Below are positions 1-9,465 of a stretch of DNA of 64,000 nt, piece after piece. A model generated the notes under the pieces. That model did no database searches. It was not told the origin of the DNA and saw only the letters and a program-made list of their open reading frames with translations. Origin of the DNA: CAWIMX01 sp963792785 (GTDB lineage: Bacteria; Acidobacteriota; Vicinamibacteria; Vicinamibacterales; CAVVIG01); NCBI GenBank assembly GCA_963792785.1, contig CAWBXO010000001.1:992001-1056000 (forward strand), written 5' to 3'. Position 1 is the stretch's first letter. Each line of letters begins with the position of its first letter. Both the position numbers and the translations under genes were made by a program.

Positions 1-471
1 TACCTGCTCAAGCCCTTCACGAGAAGCCGGTTCGCCGCCGCTGTCGATCGGGCGCGCGCCGCCGCGGCGGGCACCGGGCCGGGAGACGGGAGCCGGCGTC
101 TTCGCGCGCTGCTCGACGAGCGGCAGCGGATCGCGGCGGCCGCCGGCCTCGGCCACCTGATCCGCTTCGCCGTCAAGACCCGAAGGGGCCTGGTGCTCGT
201 CAAGGTCGACGACATCGACTGGATCGAGTCGAACGCGAACTACGCGCGCCTGCACGTCGGCAACGAATCGCACCTGGTGCGAATGACCATGGGCGAGATG
301 GAGCAGCGCCTGGATCCCGCCCGCTTCGCGCGCATCCACCGGTCGACGATCGTCCAGACGAACCGCATCGCGTCGATCGCGCCCGTCTGGCACGGCGACT
401 ACACGGTCACGCTCAGGGACGGCACGACGCTGAGGCTCTCGCGCAACTACCGCGTCCGGCTGCAGCAGTGA
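1..471 (+). CDS. LytTR-family response regulator, C-terminal part (5' end outside window)
   Basis: The reading frame is open from base 1, so the start lies outside the window. The first residues, YLLKPF, match the end of a response-regulator receiver domain (conserved Lys-Pro). An Ala/Arg-rich linker of about 50 residues follows, then a LytTR DNA-binding domain over roughly the last 100 residues, with recognisable VDDIDWIESNANYARLHV, FARIHRSTIVQ and LRLSRNYRVRL segments. Such proteins are phosphorylated by a membrane sensor kinase and bind promoter repeats. The partner kinase is not in the window and is probably just upstream. No target can be assigned. Confidence 0.9.
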   Translation, partial: YLLKPFTRSRFAAAVDRARAAAAGTGPGDGSRRLRALLDERQRIAAAAGLGHLIRFAVKTRRGLVLVKVDDIDWIESNANYARLHVGNESHLVRMTMGEMEQRLDPARFARIHRSTIVQTNRIASIAPVWHGDYTVTLRDGTTLRLSRNYRVRLQQ

Positions 472-574
472 CAGGGGGACGCGGCTGGTCCCCGACAGGC
501 TCGCCCCGTCCCAAATGAATTGTCGGCGCCGCACCCTCTTGATACCGTAGGCACGCCAATCGGAGGAGACCACC

Positions 575-1255
575 ATGGACGCCCAGCACCACGCCCGCCG
601 GCTCACCCGCGCTACCGCCCTGGCGCTAGCGGTCGTGCTGCCCGCGGCCGCGGCGGCCGCGCAGAATACGCGGCCCGCGCCGACCCCGCGCCCCGCGCAG
701 AGACCGGCGGAGCCGGCCCCGACCGTGGACAAGCCAACGGAAACGAGCACGAACCTCCCCGGGCACCCGAGCCCGCCGCAGCCGACGCAGGAGCAGGCGC
801 TCGACTACTTCCTCGGCTCCTGGACCTTCGAGTGGGTCGGCCGGGAGAGCCCGCTCACGATGGGTCCCCGCACGGGCACAGTGGAATTCACGCGTCTCGG
901 CGACACGCCGTTCGCGTCGATGCACACGGCCGGCACGGTGGACGGCGGCGGCCCGTATGCGGAAACGGGCGTGGTGGGCTGGAGCGACACGGGGAAGATC
1001 CTGGCGGTCCACGAGCGGCTGGCGACGGGCGTCGACATGCTGAGCCTCGGCGACTGGTCGTCGCCGCTCTCGATCCGTTTCCAGACCGAGCCGGTGCAGA
1101 CGGACGGACACACGGTCCGCCTGCGCCGCGTCTACAGCGTCATCTCCGGAGAGTCGTTCACCGTCACCGACGAGCTCTCGACCGACGGCGGCGCGTTTCA
1201 ACGCCTCGGCACCGGCCGGTTCAACAAGAGCGTGCCCTCCGGCGGACGGCCCTGA
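575..1255 (+). CDS. Secreted hypothetical protein, paralogue of the C-terminal half of the protein at 16818-17678
   Basis: A 226-residue protein of unknown function. The start is supported by GGAGGAG upstream of the ATG. Residues 1-29 form a signal peptide ending AAAAAQ, followed by a Pro/Thr-rich linker to about residue 68. The rest is a compact beta-rich domain beginning FLGSWTFEWVG, with PRTGTVEFTRLGD, LGDWSSPLSIRFQT and FQRLGTGRFNK. The same order of blocks recurs in the last 145 residues of the minus-strand protein at 16818-17678 (FVGRWRFAYVG, TRTGTVTFTR, VGDWSSPLAITFKT). The two copies bracket the redox island. No catalytic motif is visible; a periplasmic binding or accessory role is a guess. 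Confidence 0.75.
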   Translation: MDAQHHARRLTRATALALAVVLPAAAAAAQNTRPAPTPRPAQRPAEPAPTVDKPTETSTNLPGHPSPPQPTQEQALDYFLGSWTFEWVGRESPLTMGPRTGTVEFTRLGDTPFASMHTAGTVDGGGPYAETGVVGWSDTGKILAVHERLATGVDMLSLGDWSSPLSIRFQTEPVQTDGHTVRLRRVYSVISGESFTVTDELSTDGGAFQRLGTGRFNKSVPSGGRP

Positions 1256-1318
1256 CCAACCACGCGGCGGCCACGCGCGGATGCGCATAGAGGAATTGGG
1301 CTCAGCAGGGAGGTCTAC

Positions 1319-2416
1319 ATGCGCGGCGGTCTTCGATTGGCTGGGCTCCTGAGCGCCGGGATCGGCGTGGCGCTTCTCGCGGCCGTGATCTCCGGACAGT
1401 CTCAGACCCGGCAGTCGATCGCGAGCGAGAAGGTGTCGGCAACGCGGCAAACGCCGTCGGGCCACCCCGACTTGCAGGGAACGTGGAGCGCGGCGACCCT
1501 GACTCGGCTCGAACGTCCCGAGAGCGCCGGCGGCAGACTCGAGCTGACGAAGGAGGAGGCCGCGGCGATCGCGCGAAACGAGCGCGAGCGAGTCGACGCG
1601 GACGCGGAGCCGAGTCGTCCCGACCGGTCCGCGCCCACCGCGGGTGGAAACGTGGGCGGCTACAACCAATCCTTCTTCGACCGCGGATCGTCGGCCGTCA
1701 TGATCAACGGGACGTATCGATCGTCGATCATCGTCGATCCGCCCGATGGCAAGGTCCCGGCCATGACTCCCGAGGGGCAGGCGAGAGACGCCGCCCTGGG
1801 AGGGCCCGCGACCAGACCTGACGTGGTCGAGCGGGTGCAGGGGCGGGGCGCGTCCGAGCCCGAGGCGAACTACGAAAATCCCGAGCAACGTCCACTCTCG
1901 GAGCGCTGCATCCTGGGGTTCGGATGGACGTCGGGGACGCCGTTCCTCCCGAACTACAACTACAACAACGGCAAGCAGATCGTGCAGACGCCAGACACCG
2001 TGGTGATCTTCGCCGAGATGATCCACGATGCCCGCATCGTCCGGCTGAACGGGCGGCACGCGCCGTCGCAGATACGCAAATGGAAGGGCGATTCCATCGG
2101 TCACTGGGAGGGCAACACGCTGGTGGTCGAGACGACGAATTTCACGGATAAGACGCGCTTCCAGGGGGCGTCCCGGAACCTGACGGTCACCGAGCGCTTC
2201 CGCCTGCTGGACGAGAACACGCTGTTGTATCGGTTCACGATCGAGGATCCGTCGACGTGGGCGCGCCCGTGGTCCGGCGAGTACACGTGGGAGCGGATCG
2301 ACGAGCCCCTGTACGAATACGCCTGTCACGAAGGGAACTACGCCCTGGGCGGCATTCTCCGCGGGGCCCGGGTGCTCGACAAGGAGCAGGCGAAGAACCC
2401 CGACGGGACGAAGTGA
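1319..2416 (+). CDS. Secreted conserved hypothetical protein, 'GDSxGHW' family copy A
   Basis: 365 residues with an N-terminal signal segment (hydrophobic from about residue 9 to 27) and a GGGAGGT ribosome site before the ATG. Three members of this family lie in the island (also 3315-4254 and 12404-13414). Shared blocks in order are HPDLQGTWSAATLTRLERP, a VGGYNQ/FFDRG segment, SSIIVDPPDGK, RPLSERCILGF, GDSIGHWEGNTLVVETTNF, and near the C-terminus YEYACHEGNYALGGILRGAR. The invariant Cys in SERC and YACHEGNY could form a disulphide outside the cytoplasm. I do not recognise a named function. The constant neighbourhood of secreted cytochromes suggests a role in the same extracytoplasmic process. 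Confidence 0.8.
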   Translation: MRGGLRLAGLLSAGIGVALLAAVISGQSQTRQSIASEKVSATRQTPSGHPDLQGTWSAATLTRLERPESAGGRLELTKEEAAAIARNERERVDADAEPSRPDRSAPTAGGNVGGYNQSFFDRGSSAVMINGTYRSSIIVDPPDGKVPAMTPEGQARDAALGGPATRPDVVERVQGRGASEPEANYENPEQRPLSERCILGFGWTSGTPFLPNYNYNNGKQIVQTPDTVVIFAEMIHDARIVRLNGRHAPSQIRKWKGDSIGHWEGNTLVVETTNFTDKTRFQGASRNLTVTERFRLLDENTLLYRFTIEDPSTWARPWSGEYTWERIDEPLYEYACHEGNYALGGILRGARVLDKEQAKNPDGTK

Positions 2417-2451
2417 CCCGTGGATGAAACGCCGCTGGCGAGGAGACGGTG

Positions 2452-3318
2452 ATGATGTTCTGTAGGACGCTTCCAGCGCAACTGTTGTTGATCGGCGTCG
2501 TCGGGGCCGTGCCCTGCGCGTTTGGCCAGACCGCGACGCCCGAAGAGGTCCAGAATCCGCTGCTGGTGCTGCGCAACCTGCCCCACGCGCCGTCGCACGA
2601 CCGCATCCAGGTGCGCCGCTACGACTTCAAGGAGCTCGGCGCGCCGAGCGAGTATCAGCTGTTCGTGCCGACAACCTACGCCGCGGCCAGGCCGGCACCG
2701 CTCATTCTCGCGCTCCACTGCCTGCAGTGTCCGCCGAGCGATTTCATCCGCTATGCCGACCTCACGGAGCTTGCCGAAGCGCGCGGGTACATCGTCGTGG
2801 CGCCGATGGGCGTGAACCTGCATGGATGGTGGGGCAGCCGCGGGAATGCGATCGTGCAGGCCACCGCCAACCCGCCCGATCCGCCGAACCTTGGCGAGCT
2901 GAGCGAGCTCGACGCCATGAACGTCCTCGGGCTCGTGCGGAAGGAGTTCAGCGTCGATCCGAACCGGATCTACCTGCTCGGGCACTCGATGGGGGGCGGT
3001 GGCACCTGGTATCTCGGCGAGAAACATCCGGAGATGTGGGCGGCGCTGGCCGTCGCGGACCCGGCCGTCGCCCGCGGGGAGGAGAGCATCGAGAACTTGT
3101 CCTCAATCGCGAATGTGCCCGTGATCGCCATCCAGGGCGACGCCGATCGGCTGGTGCCGGTGGCGACCACGCGGGAGTGGGTCGAGGGGATGAAGAAGCT
3201 GGGCATGGCCTACGAGTACATCGAGGTGCCTGGCGGCGATCACATGACACCGCTCGCGCGCACGCCCGAGAACATGCGACGCGTGTTCGACTTCTTCGAC
3301 AAACACCCGAAGAACTAG
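2452..3318 (+). CDS. Secreted alpha/beta hydrolase (PHB-depolymerase/feruloyl-esterase-like)
   Basis: About 288 residues, signal peptide ending near AFGQ (residue 24). Three adjacent in-frame candidates exist (GTG 2449, ATG 2452, ATG 2455) after AGGAGA; I chose the first ATG. The alpha/beta hydrolase triad is visible: nucleophile Ser in GHSMGGGG (residue ~187), acid Asp in QGDADRLVP, His in GGDHMTPL. An early HC-LQC segment may hold the oxyanion region and a disulphide. It probably cleaves esters in the periplasm or outside the cell. It ends 4 bp into the convergent gene 3315-4254. The substrate cannot be inferred; cinnamoyl, acetyl or polyester bonds are all possible. Confidence 0.85.
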   Translation: MMFCRTLPAQLLLIGVVGAVPCAFGQTATPEEVQNPLLVLRNLPHAPSHDRIQVRRYDFKELGAPSEYQLFVPTTYAAARPAPLILALHCLQCPPSDFIRYADLTELAEARGYIVVAPMGVNLHGWWGSRGNAIVQATANPPDPPNLGELSELDAMNVLGLVRKEFSVDPNRIYLLGHSMGGGGTWYLGEKHPEMWAALAVADPAVARGEESIENLSSIANVPVIAIQGDADRLVPVATTREWVEGMKKLGMAYEYIEVPGGDHMTPLARTPENMRRVFDFFDKHPKN

Positions 3319-4254
3319 CGGCCGGTCGCTTCCTCCAGGCGTGCGCCGCGCAGGATTCCCAGCATGCCGTAGTTCCCCTCGTGGCAGGCGTACCTGGTAC
3401 ATCTGCTCGGTGGTCCGCTTGATCTCTTCGACGGCCGTCCACGGCTTCGTCCACACGGTCGGATCCTCCACCGTGAACTCGTAGCGCAGCGTGTTTGCGT
3501 CGACGCGCGTGAAGCGCTCGACGACATGGAGGTTCTCGTCCGAGGCCCAGTTCCACTGGCTGAACTGGTTCCACACCTGGTCGGTGAAGTTCGTCGTGTC
3601 CACCACCAGCGTGTCGCCATCCCAGTGGCCGATGGAATCGCCGGACCACGGCCGGATTTGCGGGGGCAGATGTGTGCCGCCGATCCGGACGACGCGCGCG
3701 TTGTGGACCATCTCGTTGGCGAGCAGGATCTGCGCGTCCGTCTGCACGATCTGGACGTGCTGGTTGTAGCCGACGCCGATCATCGGCGGCCCCGCGTTGT
3801 AGCCCAGGATGCAGCGTTCGGAGGCGTCGCGCTGCTCGGGGCCCGCGGCCGGTTCTCGCAGTTGCTGACGGTGCGCGTCAGCCCGCTTCTGCGCTTGTGG
3901 CGTGAACGGCGGTAGCTTGCCGTCGCGCGGATCCGTGATGAGCGACGACCGCAAATTAGAAACCACTGAGGTGCCCGGTTCGTACCAGAACTGGTTGTAG
4001 CCGCCCACCTGGCCCTTGGGCAGCGGCCGGTCGTCGGTCTCCGCGCGCTCGGCGACTTGGTCGCGCAACTCGGCCACTTCCGCCGGCGTGATGAATTCCC
4101 TGTTTGCGAAGCGCGCCGGGCGCTCGAGCGGGGTGAGCGTCGCGTAGTCCCAGACGCCGCTCAAGTCCGCACGACCGGACTGCGCCCGCGTCGGCACCAC
4201 GGCAATCGCCGCCAGCACGACGGCCGCCGTCAAGGCAGTCAGCAGCTTCCGCAT
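3315..4254 (-). CDS. Secreted 'GDSxGHW' family copy C, interrupted by a +1 frameshift near 3393
   Basis: Begins MRKLLTALTAAVV with a clear signal peptide and GAGGAGG ribosome site. It carries the family blocks ADLSGVWDYATLTPLERP, VGGYNQFWYEPG, SSLITDPRDGKLPP, SERCILGY and GDSIGHWDGDTLVVDTTNF. The frame breaks just before the conserved C-terminus: after TEQMYQ the expected YACHEGNYGMLGILRGAR continues in the next frame to a stop at 3315. Removing one G of the GG at 3393-3394 restores the whole family pattern, and the gene length is a multiple of three plus one. I treat it as a full 312-residue protein with a one-base insertion (assembly error or real). Function unknown. Confidence 0.75.
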
Positions 4255-4311
4255 CTCATCCTCCTCATCACCGAACGGGCCTCACGGGCGGAGGGTTCCG
4301 CCCGCAGGCAG

Positions 4312-5910
4312 TCAGTTCGTCGCCTTCGCCCGTTCCGCCGCGTAGTATCGATCGATGAAGTCGAGCCGATCCTTCCGGATGCCGGTGCTCACCTGCACGG
4401 TGTCGCCGAACTCGAGTGCCGTGTCGGCCTGAGTGTCGTATGCCGGCCAGACCGGAAGGCCCTCGCCGTTGGGGTCGCCCGTGGCCGCGAAGTTCACCCA
4501 GTAGGACGCCATCCTATTCGACAACTGTCGGTCCACATCGCCGTAGGGACCGTTCGCGTACGGATAGGGGCTCTTGCCGAGGTTGTTGAACGCGTAGATG
4601 ATCTCGCCGGCGTGAAACGCGCCATTGCGATCAGCGTCCGGGCCAGGCGGCACGTGGCTGAAAAAGTATTGGTAGGCAGGTGAAGAGACCGTGTCCATCA
4701 TCCGCGCCCACGTGCGCATCTCCCATCCGAACGTCAGGTCGGTGTTGCCGGCGACGCGGGCCTTCACGACGTCGGCGTCGCTCGCGGCGGGATACGTCGC
4801 CAGGAAATCGTCGGCAAGGGCCCCGTACGTCGGATGCGCCTCCGCGCGGTACTCGGCGAGCGTCGCTCCTCCCCTTCCGCCACCGAGCGTCGCGCTCTCA
4901 TTGGCGTTCGAGCCGACAATCACCGGAACGTTCTGCTGCCTGCCGGCGGCGAAGACGTGATAGATGGTGTCGGGGAACACCCAGCCGTCGACGTTCGCGG
5001 AAAACCGCACGCCGGTCCGGGGCGCGGCCATGATTTCGTCCGCGGTCTTCGCGCGCATCGCCACGAGCGTCGGCTCCACGTCCGGGCCGAGCGCCCCGGC
5101 GGCGAACCCCTCGCCCGAGGCCTCTGCCGCCGCGCGCGAAACGGCCGTGCCGCTCGATCCGAAGCCGCCGCCGCTCTCCCCGATGGCACGCTGGAACAGG
5201 CCCGCCGAAAGCGGCGATGCCATCAGATGATTGACACTCCACGATCCGGCCGACTCGCCGAAGATGGTGACGCGGCCTGGATCGCCGCCGAACGCCGCGA
5301 TGTTCTGCTTCACCCACCTGAGGGCCGCCAGCTGATCGAGCGTGCCGTAGTTGCCTGATGCGTTGTGCTCCGACTCGGCACTGAGCAGGGGATGCGCGAG
5401 ATACCCGAACGGCCCAAGGCGGTAGTTGATCGTGATCAGCACGACACCGCGGCGAGCCATGTTCGTCCCGTCGTAGGTCACCTCCGAGCCGTGGCCGCTC
5501 GTGAGGCCGCCGCCGTGGATCCAGACCATCACCGGCAGCGCGGCGCCGGCCGCCGCCGGCGTCCAGACGTTCAGGTAGAGACAGTCCTCATCCATCCGGT
5601 CCACGATCTGGCCGTAGAACGAGCCTTCTCCGCGCTTCGCCTGCATGCAGGCGGGCCCGAACGCCGTGGCGTCGCGTACGCCGTCCCACGCGGCCACCGG
5701 CTGTGGCGGACGCCACCGAAGGCTGCCAATCGGCGGCGCGGCGAACGGGATCCCCTTGTACACCCATACATCGCCGTCGACGGGGGCGCCCGACACGCGG
5801 CCGGATTCCACGGCCACGACGGTGCGATCCACCGGTATCGCCTGGCCGCCGCAGGCCGCCGCCAGGCCGACGCCGGCCAGCACGAACCACATCCGGAACT
5901 GCGTTCGCAT
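4312..5910 (-). CDS. Type B carboxylesterase, probable lipoprotein
   Basis: 532 residues, the usual size for carboxylesterase type B/para-nitrobenzyl esterase. The start follows GGGAGGC. The N-terminus is hydrophobic and ends LAAAC-GG, a lipobox, so the enzyme is probably a lipid-anchored envelope protein. Family blocks are plain: VESGRVSG, the EDCLYLNVWTP segment, VMVWIHGGGLTSG (oxyanion hole), nucleophile Ser in IFGESAGSWS, acid Glu around GSNANESATL, and the His in FHAGEIIYAF. It hydrolyses carboxylic esters. It sits after the minus-strand PHM-like and PQQ genes and may share their transcript (gap 27 bp), which suggests it acts on products of that oxidation. Confidence 0.92.
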   Translation of the reverse strand: MRTQFRMWFVLAGVGLAAACGGQAIPVDRTVVAVESGRVSGAPVDGDVWVYKGIPFAAPPIGSLRWRPPQPVAAWDGVRDATAFGPACMQAKRGEGSFYGQIVDRMDEDCLYLNVWTPAAAGAALPVMVWIHGGGLTSGHGSEVTYDGTNMARRGVVLITINYRLGPFGYLAHPLLSAESEHNASGNYGTLDQLAALRWVKQNIAAFGGDPGRVTIFGESAGSWSVNHLMASPLSAGLFQRAIGESGGGFGSSGTAVSRAAAEASGEGFAAGALGPDVEPTLVAMRAKTADEIMAAPRTGVRFSANVDGWVFPDTIYHVFAAGRQQNVPVIVGSNANESATLGGGRGGATLAEYRAEAHPTYGALADDFLATYPAASDADVVKARVAGNTDLTFGWEMRTWARMMDTVSSPAYQYFFSHVPPGPDADRNGAFHAGEIIYAFNNLGKSPYPYANGPYGDVDRQLSNRMASYWVNFAATGDPNGEGLPVWPAYDTQADTALEFGDTVQVSTGIRKDRLDFIDRYYAAERAKATN

Positions 5911-5936
5911 CGTTTGCCTCCCTCGCCTGCGGCGCG

Positions 5937-7763
5937 CTATCGCACGCCGAATGCCAGCAGCACGTTACCGGGTCGGCCGCCGCCGCTGCCCGAACCCGCG
6001 CCCACGTAAACCAGCCCGTCTGCGACGATCGGTCCAGCGCCGTTGATCGAGCCGCCCAGACCCGGCTCGCCGTTCGTGGTGTCGAACGCGCGGTTGGCGT
6101 CGAACGTCCACAGCACGGATCCGTCGGCCGACGAGTACGCTCGCACGGCGCCGTCGTTCGAGCCCGCGAAGATCGCGCCGGGAATCGCCGTGATCGCGGC
6201 CGACAGCGCGCCGTTGCAGTTGCGGGCGGGGCTGCCGCACGCGAACGGGGGTGGCGGCACGCTCCACACCTTCTGGCCTGTGGCGAGGTCCACGGCGTGC
6301 AGCCAGCCGGACGAGGGGCCGGGGCGGGGCTGCTGCTGGGCGTCGAGGACGTCGGAGACGGGGAAGTACGCGCGCCGGCCGTCGGTCGCGGACCCCCATT
6401 CCATGCCGCCGAGCGCGCTGCCTGAACCGGCCCGGTAGTCCCAGACGACCGCGCCGCGGTGATCGGGGTCCAGCGCCCAGCCGACGCCCGACTTCTGTCC
6501 GAGCACGATCAGGTCGCGTCCTCCCGGCGTCGTCGTGAGCATCGGCGAGTTGCCGAAGTCGAAGTCGGGCCCGAGCTCGTCGGGGCAGTTCACGGCGCCG
6601 TTCCCATTACAGCCGACGACGAAGACGTCGCGGGGCGTGACCTGCGCGGCCCAGGCAATCTCGCCCGTGTCGAGCGAAAGGGCGAGCACCGCGTCGCTCG
6701 TTTCCTGCTGGGGCTCGCTGTACATGTTGCCGGTCGCGGCGTAGACGAGGCGCCGCTTCGCGTCGACGGTCGGCGAGGACCAGACGGCCGCGCCCGCCGG
6801 TCCGCGCCGCGTGATGCCTCCCTCGCGCGTGCCGATGGCCCGCGGCTCGGCCGACACCGTGTAGGTTTTCCAGATCACGGCGCCGGTACTCGCGTCGAGC
6901 GCCACGACGCTGCCGCGAAACGTGCAGCACTCATAGGTCGGACTGCGGCCTTGCCCCTCCTCGAGCGAGGAGACCGGCACATAAAGGCGGCCGTCGTACA
7001 GCGTCGGCGCGCCGGTGATGCGGGCGAAGGGATGGGAGTCCACCTGCCGGCTCCACTCGAGATCGCCCGTCGTCGCGTTCAGCGCGTAGACGGTTGCGCT
7101 GATGTCGCCGACGTACGCGCGTCCGCCGTCGGCGCCGGGACGGATCGTGATCGCGGCGCGGACCCCGCCCTTCGCCTGGAAGGTCCAGATCACGCAGCCG
7201 CTCGCGGCGTCGAGGGCGTAGACCGTGCCGGCCTCGCTCCCGACGAACAGGCGTCCCCCGGCCACGGCCGGCAGGGCGCGCACGCTGGTCGCGCCGGGGA
7301 ACGCGAACGCCCACTTGAGCGTCAGCCGCGGAATGTCGCCGGCCTCGAGTCCCGCCCGATCCGCCGGCTGGAAACGCGTGTTGCCCGGACCGCTCCACCC
7401 GCTCCAGGCCGGGGGTTTTGCCGCGTCGAACGGCGGCGGCGCGGCGCAGCGGCCCGCGGTTGGCGAAACCGCCGGCGCGGCCGTCCCACCCGCCAGGAAC
7501 GTCGCGATCGCCTCGCGCTCCGGTCCGGCAAGCGCCGCGCCCTGCTGGCGCATCACGCCGGTCGCGAGCGCGTCGACGATGGCTGCGGGCGTCTCGGCCC
7601 TCAACGTGTCAGTGGCGGGGGCGCGCGGATCGCCGCCTTCGTGACACATGGCGCAGTGCTCGGTGAACAGGGCGGGGCCGTCGGGCGCCTGCGCGGCGGC
7701 ACGGCCGCCAACGCCGACGAGGAGCACGGACAGCGCGAGGGGTACGGCAAGTCGGAGGTGCAT
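5937..7763 (-). CDS. Periplasmic cytochrome c-PQQ beta-propeller dehydrogenase (polyvinyl-alcohol-dehydrogenase-like), copy 1
   Basis: About 608 residues from ATG 7763 (a GTG at 7778 is possible). A signal peptide ends RAAAQ. A small cytochrome c domain follows with HCAMCH (Cys37, Cys40, His41), then a beta-propeller from about residue 115 with repeated YVG/VYALDA-SG--IW units. A vicinal Cys-Cys in YECCTFRGS (residues 279-280) matches the disulphide that contacts PQQ in quinoprotein alcohol dehydrogenases. Haem-then-propeller order is that of polyvinyl alcohol dehydrogenase (EC 1.1.2.6). It likely oxidises an alcohol and passes electrons through its own haem. It lies 72 bp downstream of the PHM-like gene. 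A second copy, in the same pairing, is at 14783-16679. The true substrate is unknown. Confidence 0.88.
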   Translation of the reverse strand: MHLRLAVPLALSVLLVGVGGRAAAQAPDGPALFTEHCAMCHEGGDPRAPATDTLRAETPAAIVDALATGVMRQQGAALAGPEREAIATFLAGGTAAPAVSPTAGRCAAPPPFDAAKPPAWSGWSGPGNTRFQPADRAGLEAGDIPRLTLKWAFAFPGATSVRALPAVAGGRLFVGSEAGTVYALDAASGCVIWTFQAKGGVRAAITIRPGADGGRAYVGDISATVYALNATTGDLEWSRQVDSHPFARITGAPTLYDGRLYVPVSSLEEGQGRSPTYECCTFRGSVVALDASTGAVIWKTYTVSAEPRAIGTREGGITRRGPAGAAVWSSPTVDAKRRLVYAATGNMYSEPQQETSDAVLALSLDTGEIAWAAQVTPRDVFVVGCNGNGAVNCPDELGPDFDFGNSPMLTTTPGGRDLIVLGQKSGVGWALDPDHRGAVVWDYRAGSGSALGGMEWGSATDGRRAYFPVSDVLDAQQQPRPGPSSGWLHAVDLATGQKVWSVPPPPFACGSPARNCNGALSAAITAIPGAIFAGSNDGAVRAYSSADGSVLWTFDANRAFDTTNGEPGLGGSINGAGPIVADGLVYVGAGSGSGGGRPGNVLLAFGVR

Positions 7764-7835
7764 GATTTGTAGAGCCACAGAAACGGCGAGGGCGGCCCCG
7801 GTGGCCGCCCTCGTGGGTCGTCATGCTGGCAGACG

Positions 7836-9095
7836 CTACTGCTGGTCGCCGCCGGACGCCGGCGATCTCGTCCCGGCCGCGTCGCGATCCTGCAGCGTCA
7901 CCATCGAACCGATCATCATCTCTTCCCACGTCTGGTCGCCCCAGCGCACTTCGTGGGTCGGGTCGGGGTTGTCCTTGTTGCCCGGCGAGTTGTCGAAGTG
8001 CGCGATCACTTCGATCTTGGTGCCCTTGGGCAGCACCTTCGGTGTCTCGTACTCGTAGGTCGTCTGCCAGTTGAAGTCGTACTTTGGCACCGAGAGCAGC
8101 GTCTCCGAGCGGCCGTCGGGGTAATGCGCGATGTAGGTCATGTCCTTGCCGCGCACGTGCATGTGCGGCATCATCGCGAGCACGGTCGTGTCTTCCTGGA
8201 GCGTACGGGTTCCCTTGACCTCGTAGTCCGGCGCGAACGGCGGAATCACGAACTGCAACTCGGTGACGCCGCCGCCGCTGCCCTCGACCATCTTGGGCGG
8301 CTTCTTCGCCCAGATGAACCCCACGCTCGTCTGGTCGGTGGCTGCCCTGCCGTTGGTCGTGTAGTGCATCTGCAGCACGAGATCGGAATGGGCCGGCAGC
8401 AACTTGGCCACGCCGTCGGGCAGGACCACGCCGGGACGGCTCGGCACGAGGTTACCGAGGCCTCCGGTGCGCTCGCCGAGCGTGGTGGCGTCGGAGGGAA
8501 CGATCGAGGCGACGATGTGGTGCACCTGTGCCCGGCGCTCCGGTCGGAACTCGTACGCCTGGATCCAGTGATCCTCGTCGAGACCCAACGGGATACGGAA
8601 GTACAGGTACGGCACCGTGCCGTCGGCCGGGATTGGGAACGGCGCGTCCATCGTGACGACGTAGTCGGGCGTCCCGATCGTCCAGCCCTCGCCTCTGAAC
8701 GTCGGCGCCGGGGGCATGTCCGCCTCGGCCCCCTTCGCCGCGCCGCTGTCGACCCAGGCGGCGATGGTGTCGATGTCCTGCTGCGACAGCCGCGGGTCGT
8801 TCTTGAAGACGCCCCTCGGGCCCTCGGCGTCCCACGGCGGCATCTCGCGCCGCGCCACCCGCTGCTTGATCGCGCGGGCCCAGGGCCGCACTTCGTCGTA
8901 GCTCATGAGCGACATCGGCGCGAACATCGTCGGACGGTGACACTCGACGCAGTTCTTGTAGAGGATCGGCGCCACGTCTTTGGTGTACGTCACGCCGGAT
9001 GCGTGCGACGAGGGAGCCTGGCCGCCGGCGAGCGCCGCTGCCTGGAACGCCAGCAGTCCGGCCGCGGCAACCCAGAAGCGAAGGTGGCTTCTCAC
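7836..9095 (-). CDS. Cytochrome c fused to PHM-like copper type II monooxygenase fold, copy 1
   Basis: 419 residues from a GTG start chosen because AGGAGG lies six bases upstream and the following residues form a signal peptide (LRFWVAAAGLLAFQAAALAG). A cytochrome c domain comes first: NCVECH at 49-53 with VAPILYKNC before it. The C-terminal part carries histidines ordered as in peptidylglycine alpha-hydroxylating monooxygenase: VHHI (192-193), LQMHYTT (244), PHMHVRGK (311, 313), and Met in EEMMIG (393-394). In that family these ligate the two coppers. A redox enzyme or copper-dependent hydroxylase in the periplasm is inferred. The gene is divergent from the TonB receptor and probably starts an operon with the PQQ and esterase genes. 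Confidence 0.82.
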   Translation of the reverse strand: MRSHLRFWVAAAGLLAFQAAALAGGQAPSSHASGVTYTKDVAPILYKNCVECHRPTMFAPMSLMSYDEVRPWARAIKQRVARREMPPWDAEGPRGVFKNDPRLSQQDIDTIAAWVDSGAAKGAEADMPPAPTFRGEGWTIGTPDYVVTMDAPFPIPADGTVPYLYFRIPLGLDEDHWIQAYEFRPERRAQVHHIVASIVPSDATTLGERTGGLGNLVPSRPGVVLPDGVAKLLPAHSDLVLQMHYTTNGRAATDQTSVGFIWAKKPPKMVEGSGGGVTELQFVIPPFAPDYEVKGTRTLQEDTTVLAMMPHMHVRGKDMTYIAHYPDGRSETLLSVPKYDFNWQTTYEYETPKVLPKGTKIEVIAHFDNSPGNKDNPDPTHEVRWGDQTWEEMMIGSMVTLQDRDAAGTRSPASGGDQQ

Positions 9096-9465
9096 AAACG
9101 TCCTCCTGAATCTTCTCTCTGAATCTCCCGCGCTAGGTGTCGTGACGCCCATCGGGGAACGGCGCACTGCCGAATTATACGCACTGCCGCCCACCCGGCA
9201 GGGGTCCAATGCGGAAATGTGACCAGACGAGCGGACGCGGGACCAGCTGGCACTCGGGCCGTGAGTCGATGCCATTCGAACAAGGGCCTGCCGGCGGTGC
9301 CAGAAATGCCCAGGCCGCGCGCGATTCGCTCGCGGCTTGCCCTGGTCGTGGTCCGTTGGTCCCTTCCCTCCTCAACTCGTCCCGTATTCAGGTGAAACCG
9401 CTTGACAGTGCCGCAACGCCGCCCTAAAAGGGCGACTTGTTTCACTTTGCTGGAGGCCAAAGGGT
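9096..9465. other. Divergent intergenic region between PHM-like gene and TonB receptor
   Basis: 370 bases without a gene. The right end holds a good sigma70-like promoter for the TonB receptor (listed separately) and the left end a strong ribosome site for the minus-strand gene. No clear large inverted repeat was seen. A minus-strand promoter must lie here but I could not pick one with confidence. Confidence 0.6.
9402..9430 (+). promoter_or_regulatory. Sigma70-type promoter for the TonB-dependent receptor
   Basis: TTGACA at 9402-9407, a 17-base spacer, then TAAAAG at 9425-9430. The perfect -35 and optimal spacing make this one of the best promoters in the window. The predicted leader is about 30 bases and includes GGAGG nine bases before the ATG at 9466. 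Confidence 0.6.

Noticed and set aside
626..2329. Long minus-strand reading frame antisense to two secreted proteins
   Set aside because: Arg/Gly/Ala/Pro-rich, no ribosome site, no family pattern; a high-GC shadow of the plus-strand genes. The same applies to long antisense frames at 9442-11019, 10383-11885, 39595-41238, 53848-56478 and 56496-58340.
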